Below are positions 1 through 5,598 of a stretch of 6,359 nucleotides of DNA, one piece after another. Where the stretch lies: contig DBBY01000027.1 of assembly GCA_002292855.1 (NCBI GenBank), positions 1-6,359 on the forward strand, written 5' to 3'. Within the stretch, counting starts at the first letter, position 1; every line of letters begins with the position of its first letter. The notes beneath the pieces were generated by a model. The model searched no databases. It was not told where the DNA came from and saw only the letters and a list, made by a program, of their open reading frames with translations. This DNA is from Flavobacteriales bacterium UBA972 (GTDB lineage: Bacteria; Bacteroidota; Bacteroidia; Flavobacteriales; Schleiferiaceae). Position numbers and translations under genes: made by a program.

Positions 1-1652
1 GCCATTTTGCGGTTGAGGTCTTTGAGCTGGTCATAGAGCGCCGAGTCCAGTGCCGCGCCCTGGCGAATGCCTCCGCCCGAGGCTCCGGCTTCGTCGTCGT
101 CACTAAAGGCGCGAAAGGGTAGGGCGGTGAAGCTGCCTCGCTGCGAAGACCATTTCTGGCCGGCAGGGCTTACTGAAAGGATTCCATAGCGTTCCAGATC
201 TTTTTGCAGAAGCCCACCCAGCATCATTTGACGAATCAAGTCGTCCCAATAGGCGGCAGCCATGCTGCTTCCCTTGCCCCAGGTTGCCATGCCTCGGGCT
301 CCTAGGGTTTTAAGGAGCGAGGTTTCGAGGCCAATTAGCGTATTGACTACCTGGAGGGCACGGAACTGTCCGCCGCTCAGCGCCAGGGTATCGACAATGA
401 GGTGAGCATGTTCACTGGCATCAATGCCCGACTCGGGATTCTGGCAGTTGTCGCAATTGCCGCAATTGGCTTGGGCATACTCTTCTCCAAAATAATGAAG
501 CAGAAACTTTCGACGGCAGCTCGAGGTAATGGCATAGGCACGGGCGTCGAGCAGCAATTGCCGCCCAATTTCTTGCTCCGCAACGGGTTTGCGCGCCAGA
601 AACTTATCCATTTTATCGAGATCCTTCTCGGCATAGAAGGTCACGCATCGGCCCTCGCCTCCATCGCGCCCCGCCCGACCGGTCTCCTGGTAGTACCCTT
701 CCAGACTCCGAGGCATGTCATGGTGCACGACGAGCCGCACGTCGGGTTTGTCGATGCCCATTCCAAAGGCCACCGTAGCCACAATAATGTCAACCTCTTC
801 GTTTAGAAAGGCGTCCTGATGCCGAATCCGGGAATTCGCGTCGAGTCCGGCATGGTAGGGCAGCGCAGACAGCCCATTGAGCTGGAGTACCTGAGCAAGC
901 TCCTCTACTTTTTGACGGCTCAAGCAGTACACGATGGCCGAGCGACCCATATAGTTGCGCAGTAGCTTGACCACATCGCGCTCCACATTCGCCGTCTTGG
1001 CCTCTACCTCATAGGTTAGGTTGGCGCGGTTAAAGCTGGTCATGAAGGTCGAGGCCTTGGGAATTTCTAGGGTCTTTAAAATGTCAGACATGACCTTCTG
1101 AGTGGCTGTAGCCGTCAAGGCGAGAATAGGCCGACGGCCAATGGCATTAATGGCCTGCCGAAGCATGCGGTACTCCGGCCTAAAGTCATGTCCCCATTCC
1201 GAAATGCAGTGCGCCTCATCAATGGCATAAAACGAGACCTTCAGTTCGCGCAAAAATTCAATATTCTCCGTCTTATTGAGTGACTCCGGTGCCATGTACA
1301 GTAGCTTGGTATTGCCCTCGCTCAAATCCTGGCGCACGACGACCATCTCGCGCTTGGTCAGCGAAGAATTCCACACGTGGGTAATTCCATCCGACTCGGC
1401 AAAGCTCCTCAGGGCATCCACCTGGTTCTTCATTAGCGCAATCAAGGGCGAGATTACAATAGCCACCCCATCCATCTCCAGGGCCGGGAGCTGATAGCAC
1501 AGCGACTTACCTCCCCCGGTGGGCATCATAACAAAGGCATCTTGCCCCTGCATTACGGCAGCTACGATTTCGCTTTGCCGACCCCTAAAGTCGTCAAAAC
1601 CAAAGAATGATTTGAGCAGGTCCCGGCTCTGTGTCGATGCGGTCAAGGCCAT
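1..1652 (-). CDS. recQ: ATP-dependent DNA helicase RecQ (3' end cut by window edge)
   Basis: A superfamily 2 3'-to-5' DNA helicase that unwinds forked and recombination intermediates in DNA repair. 550 codons are visible before the left edge. The helicase motifs are all present in order: motif 0 GFDDFRGRQ (residues 18-26), Walker A PTGGGKS (44-50), SPLIALMKNQV (68-78), DEAHCISEWGHDFRPEY with the RecQ aromatic-rich loop (145-161), LTATAT (179-184), then the second RecA domain with YHAGLD (266-271) and QETGRAGRDG (322-331). The RQC zinc site has four cysteines at 379, 397, 400 and 403, followed by a winged-helix segment (about 412-500). A Ser/Asp/Gly-rich linker (about 502-530) leads into what looks like the first helix of an HRDC domain, where the window ends. 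The ATG at 1652 puts motif 0 at the usual distance from the N-terminus; the frame stays open upstream, so a slightly longer start is not excluded. It is transcribed divergently from tatC. All catalytic motifs look intact. Confidence 0.98.
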   Translation of the reverse strand, partial: MALTASTQSRDLLKSFFGFDDFRGRQSEIVAAVMQGQDAFVMMPTGGGKSLCYQLPALEMDGVAIVISPLIALMKNQVDALRSFAESDGITHVWNSSLTKREMVVVRQDLSEGNTKLLYMAPESLNKTENIEFLRELKVSFYAIDEAHCISEWGHDFRPEYRMLRQAINAIGRRPILALTATATQKVMSDILKTLEIPKASTFMTSFNRANLTYEVEAKTANVERDVVKLLRNYMGRSAIVYCLSRQKVEELAQVLQLNGLSALPYHAGLDANSRIRHQDAFLNEEVDIIVATVAFGMGIDKPDVRLVVHHDMPRSLEGYYQETGRAGRDGGEGRCVTFYAEKDLDKMDKFLARKPVAEQEIGRQLLLDARAYAITSSCRRKFLLHYFGEEYAQANCGNCDNCQNPESGIDASEHAHLIVDTLALSGGQFRALQVVNTLIGLETSLLKTLGARGMATWGKGSSMAAAYWDDLIRQMMLGGLLQKDLERYGILSVSPAGQKWSSQRGSFTALPFRAFSDDDEAGASGGGIRQGAALDSALYDQLKDLNRKM

Positions 1653-1669
1653 TAATTCTATTTGAGTCC

Positions 1670-1681
1670 GCGCAAATGCGC
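1670..1681. repeat. 12-bp inverted repeat in the recQ/tatC divergent spacer
   Basis: GCGCAAATGCGC has 5-bp perfect arms (GCGCA/TGCGC) around AA. It lies in the 66-bp spacer between the recQ and tatC start codons, so it could be a regulator site or a small hairpin in either leader. Arms this short and GC-rich can arise by chance; role unproven. Confidence 0.35.
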
Positions 1682-1700
1682 CTAAACTTGAAGGTACGAC

Positions 1701-1708
1701 CAAACTTA
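1701..1708 (-). promoter_or_regulatory. Candidate -7 promoter element for recQ
   Basis: Read on the minus strand, TAAGTTTG matches the Bacteroidota -7 consensus TAnnTTTG exactly and lies about 50 bp upstream of the recQ start codon. I see no TTG at the expected -33 distance, which would fall inside the tatC coding start, so this is a half-supported call. No comparably good match was found on the plus strand for tatC; the nearest is TCTATTTG at 1657-1664, one mismatch. Confidence 0.35.
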
Positions 1709-1718
1709 CCTTTACCGC

Positions 1719-2537
1719 ATGTCTGAGCGAGGAAGCATGCCTTTTTTGGCCCACTTGGCGGCCCTACGAACCCATTTGATGCGTGCCTCGGCCTACATCT
1801 TGGGCGGAGCCTTGATCGCTTTTGTGGCAAAATCCTGGGTTTTTGACGAGCTTTTGCTCGCCCCCCAGCGCCCAAGCTTTGTCACCTACCAGTGGTTTTG
1901 CGCTCTGGGTCAACGCTTTGAAATGCCGTCACTCTGTTTTGGCGGATTCAAACTCGACCTGCTCAACACCCAGCTCGCGGGCCAGTTCAGCCTGCACGTT
2001 TGGATTTCGCTCATCGCCGGGCTAATCCTCGCCTTCCCCTTCGTGCTCTTTGAGCTCTGGCGCTTCATCGCGCCCGGATTATCGCTCAAGGAACGCAAGA
2101 ACGCCATCATTTTTGTGGGTTCCGCCTCCCTGCTCTTTTTTGCGGGAGCGCTCTTTGGCTACTACCTCATTGTGCCCCTTAGCCTGCAGTTTTTGACCAC
2201 CTACACCGTGAGCGGCGAGGTGCAAAACCTATTTGAAATGGCGTCCTACCTGTCTACGGTGAGCAGCATTGTGGTAGCCAGTGGTTTGCTTTTTGAGCTG
2301 CCCGTGGCGGTGTACCTCCTCTCGAGGCTGGGCCTGGCCACCCCGCAGGGCATGCGCACCTACCGCCGGCATGCATGGGTCGGAATTCTTGTGGTGGCAG
2401 CGGTCATCACGCCACCCGACGTGTTCAGCCAAATTATCGTCTCCATTCCAATCGCCTTGCTTTATGAACTGAGCATCGGTTTAAGCCGCCTCGCACAATC
2501 CCAGCGCGAATCCAACGTTAACCAAGCAACAGAATGA
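1719..2537 (+). CDS. tatC: Twin-arginine translocase subunit TatC
   Basis: Inner-membrane core of the Tat system, which recognises twin-arginine signal peptides and, with TatA, moves folded proteins out of the cytoplasm. 272 residues with six predicted membrane segments (roughly 25-45, 92-117, 131-155, 178-203, 217-232, 237-255). Family landmarks: N-terminal HLxxLR at 12-17, FELWRFIAPGL (111-121), KER at 124-126 holding the counterpart of E. coli Glu103, LFELPVA with the membrane Glu at 193, and ITPPDVFSQ with Asp234. The long first periplasmic loop (about 46-91) is usual for Bacteroidota. Oddity: the first motif reads HLAALR, so position 15 is Ala where most TatC proteins have Glu (E. coli Glu15, part of the signal-peptide-binding patch). 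The ATG at 1719 gives a normal-length N-tail; the internal ATG at 1737, preceded by GAGGA, is an alternative. It overlaps lptB by 4 bp (ATGA), so the two are co-transcribed and probably translationally coupled. No tatA is in the window. Confidence 0.98.
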   Translation: MSERGSMPFLAHLAALRTHLMRASAYILGGALIAFVAKSWVFDELLLAPQRPSFVTYQWFCALGQRFEMPSLCFGGFKLDLLNTQLAGQFSLHVWISLIAGLILAFPFVLFELWRFIAPGLSLKERKNAIIFVGSASLLFFAGALFGYYLIVPLSLQFLTTYTVSGEVQNLFEMASYLSTVSSIVVASGLLFELPVAVYLLSRLGLATPQGMRTYRRHAWVGILVVAAVITPPDVFSQIIVSIPIALLYELSIGLSRLAQSQRESNVNQATE

Positions 2538-3277
2538 AGCTCGAAGCCCACAACCTTGTCAAGACCTACCGCGGGCGGTCCGTGGTAAACGGCGCCTCGT
2601 TTTATGTGGCTCAGGGCGAAATCGTGGGACTACTTGGGCCCAATGGGGCAGGTAAGACCACTTCTTTTTATGCGGTGGTTGGGCTGGTCCGCCCCGACCA
2701 AGGCCAGGTTGAACTCGACGGCAAAGACATTACTAGTCTGCCCATGTTTCGTCGTGCCCAACTGGGCGTGGGCTACCTCAGTCAAGAGGCATCGATCTTT
2801 CGCAAACTCAGCGTAGAGAATAATATTGCCGCAGTGCTGGAGTGGCGCGGATTTTCTCGCCAAGAGGTCAAGGCCCGAACTGAGGAGCTCCTCGAGGAGT
2901 TTGGCCTAACCAAGGTTCGCGGCACCCGAGGCGACCTGCTGTCGGGCGGCGAGCGCCGGCGTACCGAGATTGCTCGATGCCTGGCCTCCGACCCCAAGTT
3001 TATACTGCTCGACGAGCCCTTTGCCGGCGTAGACCCCATCGCGGTAGAAGACATTCAAACCATCGTGGCCCGCCTCGCCGACGAGCGCGGAATCGGGGTT
3101 CTCATCACCGACCACAACGTGCACGAAACTCTGGCCATCACCGACCGAACGTATTTAATGTTTGAAGGGTCAATCATCAAGAGCGGAACCGCCGAAGAAC
3201 TGGCCTCCGACGAGGTCGTGCGCCGGGTGTACCTCGGCCAAAACTTTATTCTTCGCCGCAGTGGGCGGCGCGCCTAA
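2534..3277 (+). CDS. lptB: LPS export ABC transporter ATP-binding protein LptB
   Basis: Cytoplasmic ATPase that, as a dimer with LptF and LptG, powers extraction of lipopolysaccharide from the inner membrane and its transfer along the Lpt bridge. 247 residues, close to the family's usual 240 or so. Walker A GPNGAGKT is at 35-42, the Q-loop YLSQEASIF at 81-89, the signature LSGGERRR at 136-143, Walker B FILLDE at 156-161 and the switch His194 in TDHNVHET. The YLSQEASIFRKLSVENN stretch and the C-terminal YLGQNFIL are LptB-specific and separate it from branched-chain amino-acid transport ATPases. The start codon lies inside the tatC stop (ATGA). After the conserved FIL, seven mostly basic residues (RRSGRRA) form a short tail encoded in DNA that also encodes the end of sua5 on the other strand. 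The partner genes lptF, lptG, lptC and lptA are not in the window. Confidence 0.97.
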   Translation: MKLEAHNLVKTYRGRSVVNGASFYVAQGEIVGLLGPNGAGKTTSFYAVVGLVRPDQGQVELDGKDITSLPMFRRAQLGVGYLSQEASIFRKLSVENNIAAVLEWRGFSRQEVKARTEELLEEFGLTKVRGTRGDLLSGGERRRTEIARCLASDPKFILLDEPFAGVDPIAVEDIQTIVARLADERGIGVLITDHNVHETLAITDRTYLMFEGSIIKSGTAEELASDEVVRRVYLGQNFILRRSGRRA

Positions 3278-4196
3278 GGCGGTCGTTAATAGCCCGTCCA
3301 AGGCCTTCTTCTGGAGCCATTTCAACCCATAATTCCTTTGCATCCGATGCGGCAAAGGCCCTGAGTTCGGCAAACAGCCGCTGCGCCGCCTCGGCGGGGT
3401 TACCCTTGGTGGTAAGCGCCCGAGCAATTCCTTCAGCGGGCATCCATGGTAGGGATTGAATTTCTTTGCCCTGCTCGCCCGACCAAGCAAAACCCTGAGG
3501 CACAAGCCTAAGCGGCTTGCCAGGAGCATAATGAGCTTGAAGCATTCCAGGCGCAGACGGACTACTCGACGAATTTCTGACCTCAGGCAGGTAGCCCAAT
3601 ATGCCGCTGAGTTGCTCCAGGGTAATGCCTCCAAGCCTCAGCACCACCGCAGGGCCATTCGGCCAGGCTATAATGGTTGATTCCAGCCCAACTTCGCAGG
3701 GTCCGCCGTCTAAAATGTAGTCCACCCGCTCGCCCAACTGGTCTGCCACATGCTCTGCGGTGGTGGGCGAAACAAAGCCAAAGGGGTTGGCGCTCGGCGC
3801 GGCAGCAGGTACCCCTGCAAGGGTCAAAAGCTCTCGAGCGAGCCTTAATTGCGGTATGCGCACCGCCACATGGTCCAGTCCCGAAGTAACAAGGTCGGGC
3901 ACCTCGTTGCGCTTGGGCAGCACGTAGGTAATTGGGGCAGGTCCCAGCGCATTCCATAGCAAATGGGCTTCTGGGTGTATTGAAGAGGCCACCCGATCTA
4001 CCTCATTCCAGTCGGGTAGGTGTACAATTAAAGGGTCAAAGTGCGGACGGTTTTTGGCTTCAAAAATCCGCGCAACTGCAGCCTGGTTAAAGGCGTTTGC
4101 GGCAAGGCCATAGACCGTTTCGGTGGGCATGGCGACCAGCCCTCCCGCCTTGAGCACGGAGGCCGCCCGCGCTAGATCCTTGCCTAGGTTTTGCAT
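3246..4196 (-). CDS. sua5: L-threonylcarbamoyladenylate synthase (Sua5/TsaC2 type)
   Basis: Makes threonylcarbamoyl-AMP from L-threonine, bicarbonate and ATP, the first step of the essential t6A37 modification of ANN-decoding tRNAs; the TsaBDE machinery then transfers the group to tRNA. 316 residues from the ATG at 4196, matching the two-domain Sua5 form rather than short TsaC. The YrdC domain (about 1-200) shows GGLVAMPTETVYGLAANA (18-35), AKNRPHFDPLIVHL (47-60, the K-x-R motif), VAVRIP (110-115), APSANPFG (133-140) and GLESTII (170-176). The linker APGMLQAHYAPGKPL (215-229) leads to the C-terminal Sua5 domain (to 316). The usual WPGPLT segment reads GPAPIT (85-90), a mild deviation. A longer reading from a TTG at 4256 would add 20 residues translated from a short repeat and overlap the upstream gene; I reject that start. 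It sits 43 bp downstream of the plug gene on the same strand, so probably co-transcribed. Its last 32 bp overlap lptB tail-to-tail. Confidence 0.96.
   Translation of the reverse strand: MQNLGKDLARAASVLKAGGLVAMPTETVYGLAANAFNQAAVARIFEAKNRPHFDPLIVHLPDWNEVDRVASSIHPEAHLLWNALGPAPITYVLPKRNEVPDLVTSGLDHVAVRIPQLRLARELLTLAGVPAAAPSANPFGFVSPTTAEHVADQLGERVDYILDGGPCEVGLESTIIAWPNGPAVVLRLGGITLEQLSGILGYLPEVRNSSSSPSAPGMLQAHYAPGKPLRLVPQGFAWSGEQGKEIQSLPWMPAEGIARALTTKGNPAEAAQRLFAELRAFAASDAKELWVEMAPEEGLGRAINDRLRRAAHCGEE
3254..3270. terminator. GC-rich hairpin at the lptB/sua5 convergent ends (possible terminator)
   Basis: CGCCGC (3254-3259) pairs with GCGGCG (3265-3270) around a 5-base loop, inside the segment that encodes both gene ends. 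It lacks a following T-run on either strand, so it is not a standard intrinsic terminator. It is listed because no other terminator-like structure separates the two convergent transcripts. It may simply reflect GC-rich Arg/Gly codons. Confidence 0.25.
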
Positions 4197-4215
4197 CCGG
4201 GTAAAGGTAGCGCCC

Positions 4216-4249
4216 CTAACTGCCCTCTTACTGCCCCCCTTACTGCCCC
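4216..4249. repeat. Short imperfect tandem repeat, three units of 11-12 bp, across the plug gene stop
   Basis: Three near-copies of CTTACTGCCCC start at 4216, 4227 and 4239 (the first reads CTAACTGCCCT). On the coding (minus) strand each carries a GGCAGTAA-like core. The outermost copy supplies the real TAA stop of the plug gene (4242-4240). Reading on in the same frame, the other two copies give TAA (4230-4228) and TAG (4218-4216). It looks like a local slippage duplication in the 43-bp spacer before sua5. Confidence 0.7.
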
Positions 4250-5511
4250 AATTCAATTCGGAGCTGGGCGCCGTCGGTCACATCCACGATTCGGTAGGAG
4301 AGGGCACGGTCGTATCGTTCGCCCCAAATGCGCGCATAGACCACCGCAGTGTATTGGTTGCCCGACTGGCTATGGCTCCCTTCAGACCAGTCTAATCCCT
4401 TGCTCCCTGCGTTCAGGTCCCGGTATCGGTACTCCAGGTAGCCCTGCTTCATTAAAACCCGAGCCACATAGGCCCCTCGAGCCTGGTCGTAGCGAAGCTC
4501 GTGCTCCGGCCCAGGGGAGTACTGGTTAAAATCTCCTTCAATTGCCATGCGTCGACCGCCCCAGGACTCGCTGTCTTTTAGTTCAAGGTCCATCAGGAGG
4601 TAGTCCGCTTGGGTGTGGCTGTCGCCCCTCATGCTGCGCGGAACAAAGTTCCCTCTGGAATCTTCTTGACGCAGGTAGACGCCCAGTCCGGCGGGCAGGT
4701 CCTGACGCACAAAGGCAATCCAACGATCGGCCAGCTCATAGCGTTCGATGCGAAGGGAGGGAGCGGGCAGGGCCTTGGTGTCGGCAAACCTAAAAATGTT
4801 CCCCGCTAAGAAGGCATTTTCGCCGTTGTTGTAGTCAAAATCCAGCTTGCCTCCCTGGGCAAAGCGGGGCGGAAGCAGCCTAAAGCTGTTCCAATCGCGG
4901 TTCTGCAGTATTCCGACTCTTAGGTCGCTAAAGGGGTTGGTGGTTTGGCTGGCATCCCAGGGGAACCAAGCATCAATCTCGTGGTATCGGGCGGACCATT
5001 GTGCCGCTGCAGGCCTTCTCACGGCAATTTGCAGGTCGCTAACTTGCTCGGCAAAGACAACCGGAAGCCGGAGCAGCAGGTGGTCGTCTGCATATACCTC
5101 AAGGTAGTAGTTGCCCGACAGGTTGGGCATGCTGCTCTCTTCGGGCAGCTGCATTTGATAGTGGCTGTAGCCCTGGTAGGTGTTGAACGACAGGCTGCCT
5201 TCGGGAATTTGACCTTCCCAAAATCCGCTGAGGTATTCTGATGCGAGGATTGGCGAGGGCTTCCAGCTCCGGTCGCAGTGCACCCAAGTGTACTTTAGGG
5301 GTAGTACCGATTGGCTAAAATCGTCAAACCGAAGCTGAAGTGCCTGCTGCTGCCCAAGACGCACAACCGGCGGAGCATCACTGCGGTCAACCGGGTGCCA
5401 CAGCACGCTATGAACAAGGCTATCTTTTGATGTTTCAGGCAGTTGTGCTGCAACTGGTAGCCAGAGCATGCTCAAACTCCAGGCAATAGCAGTACATGCA
5501 CCCAATCTCAT
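4240..5511 (-). CDS. DUF5103 family protein, T9SS plug-like exported protein
   Basis: Member of the DUF5103 family, Bacteroidota proteins that include the plug seen bound to the SprA translocon of the type IX secretion system, where it closes the periplasmic end of the channel. 423 residues. The N-terminus is a typical signal peptide: Arg2, a hydrophobic core (about 7-20), then PVAAQ with cleavage expected near 22/23. There is no lipobox Cys at the cleavage site, so it should be a soluble periplasmic or peripheral protein. Family-like stretches are YTWVHCDRSW (74-83), SEYLSGF (91-97), NTYQGYSHYQ (110-119), GNYYLEVY (133-140), NPFSDLRVGILQNRDW (192-207), LAGNIFRF (235-242), LMKQGYLEYRY (353-363) and the C-terminal EGSHSQSGNQYT (377-388) followed by YDRALSYR. 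The rest reads as beta-rich domains without catalytic motifs. It is divergent from nqrA and heads a probable two-gene transcript with sua5. Family assignment is from memory of these motifs; the plug role is inferred from the family. Confidence 0.87.
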   Translation of the reverse strand: MRLGACTAIAWSLSMLWLPVAAQLPETSKDSLVHSVLWHPVDRSDAPPVVRLGQQQALQLRFDDFSQSVLPLKYTWVHCDRSWKPSPILASEYLSGFWEGQIPEGSLSFNTYQGYSHYQMQLPEESSMPNLSGNYYLEVYADDHLLLRLPVVFAEQVSDLQIAVRRPAAAQWSARYHEIDAWFPWDASQTTNPFSDLRVGILQNRDWNSFRLLPPRFAQGGKLDFDYNNGENAFLAGNIFRFADTKALPAPSLRIERYELADRWIAFVRQDLPAGLGVYLRQEDSRGNFVPRSMRGDSHTQADYLLMDLELKDSESWGGRRMAIEGDFNQYSPGPEHELRYDQARGAYVARVLMKQGYLEYRYRDLNAGSKGLDWSEGSHSQSGNQYTAVVYARIWGERYDRALSYRIVDVTDGAQLRIELGQ

Positions 5512-5539
5512 GGGCTAAAGATGATAAAAACATGCGGAA

Positions 5540-5543
5540 TTTG
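5540..5543 (+). promoter_or_regulatory. Possible -33 element (TTTG) for nqrA
   Basis: TTTG lies 24 bp upstream of the TACCTTTG -7 element. Bacteroidota promoters normally space these by about 17-23 bp, so the distance is at or just beyond the limit. Weak support; it is the only TTG in the right area. Confidence 0.3.
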
Positions 5544-5557
5544 CACCAATAAACTTC

Positions 5558-5571
5558 GGTACTATAGTACC
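5558..5571. promoter_or_regulatory. Perfect 14-bp palindrome, candidate operator for nqrA and/or the plug gene
   Basis: GGTACTATAGTACC equals its own reverse complement over all 14 bases, with no spacer. It sits in the 87-bp divergent spacer, 27 bp before the nqrA start codon and 46 bp before the plug gene start codon. Its right end covers the first four bases of the TACCTTTG promoter element, so a dimeric regulator bound here would block RNA polymerase at nqrA. The presence of the palindrome is certain; its operator role is inference. Confidence 0.6.
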
Positions 5572-5575
5572 TTTG
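5568..5575 (+). promoter_or_regulatory. -7 promoter element of nqrA (TAnnTTTG type)
   Basis: TACCTTTG is an exact match to the Bacteroidota primary-sigma -7 consensus TAnnTTTG. Transcription would begin around 5580-5585, giving a short AT-rich leader of about 15-20 bases that includes AAATTTTTTT (5581-5590) and has no Shine-Dalgarno sequence, as is common in this phylum. Confidence 0.6.
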
Positions 5576-5598
5576 TCGCGAAATTTTTTTCTGCTGCT

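Noticed and set aside
402..806. 134-codon plus-strand open frame opposite recQ
   Set aside because: It is entirely antisense to strongly conserved RecQ sequence (second helicase motifs and zinc site), and its product has no recognisable domain. It is a shadow frame.
4197..4256. Upstream extension of Sua5 to a TTG at 4256
   Set aside because: The added 20 residues come from a short tandem repeat, overlap the plug gene's stop and end at an ATG that fits the family's normal N-terminus exactly.
4945..5241. 98-codon plus-strand open frame opposite the plug gene
   Set aside because: Antisense shadow of a gene with a clear signal peptide and family motifs; no domain in its product.
5581..5590. AAATTTTTTT as an intrinsic terminator T-run
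   Set aside because: The palindrome before it has no loop space and the run lies just downstream of the promoter element in the nqrA leader, not after a gene end.
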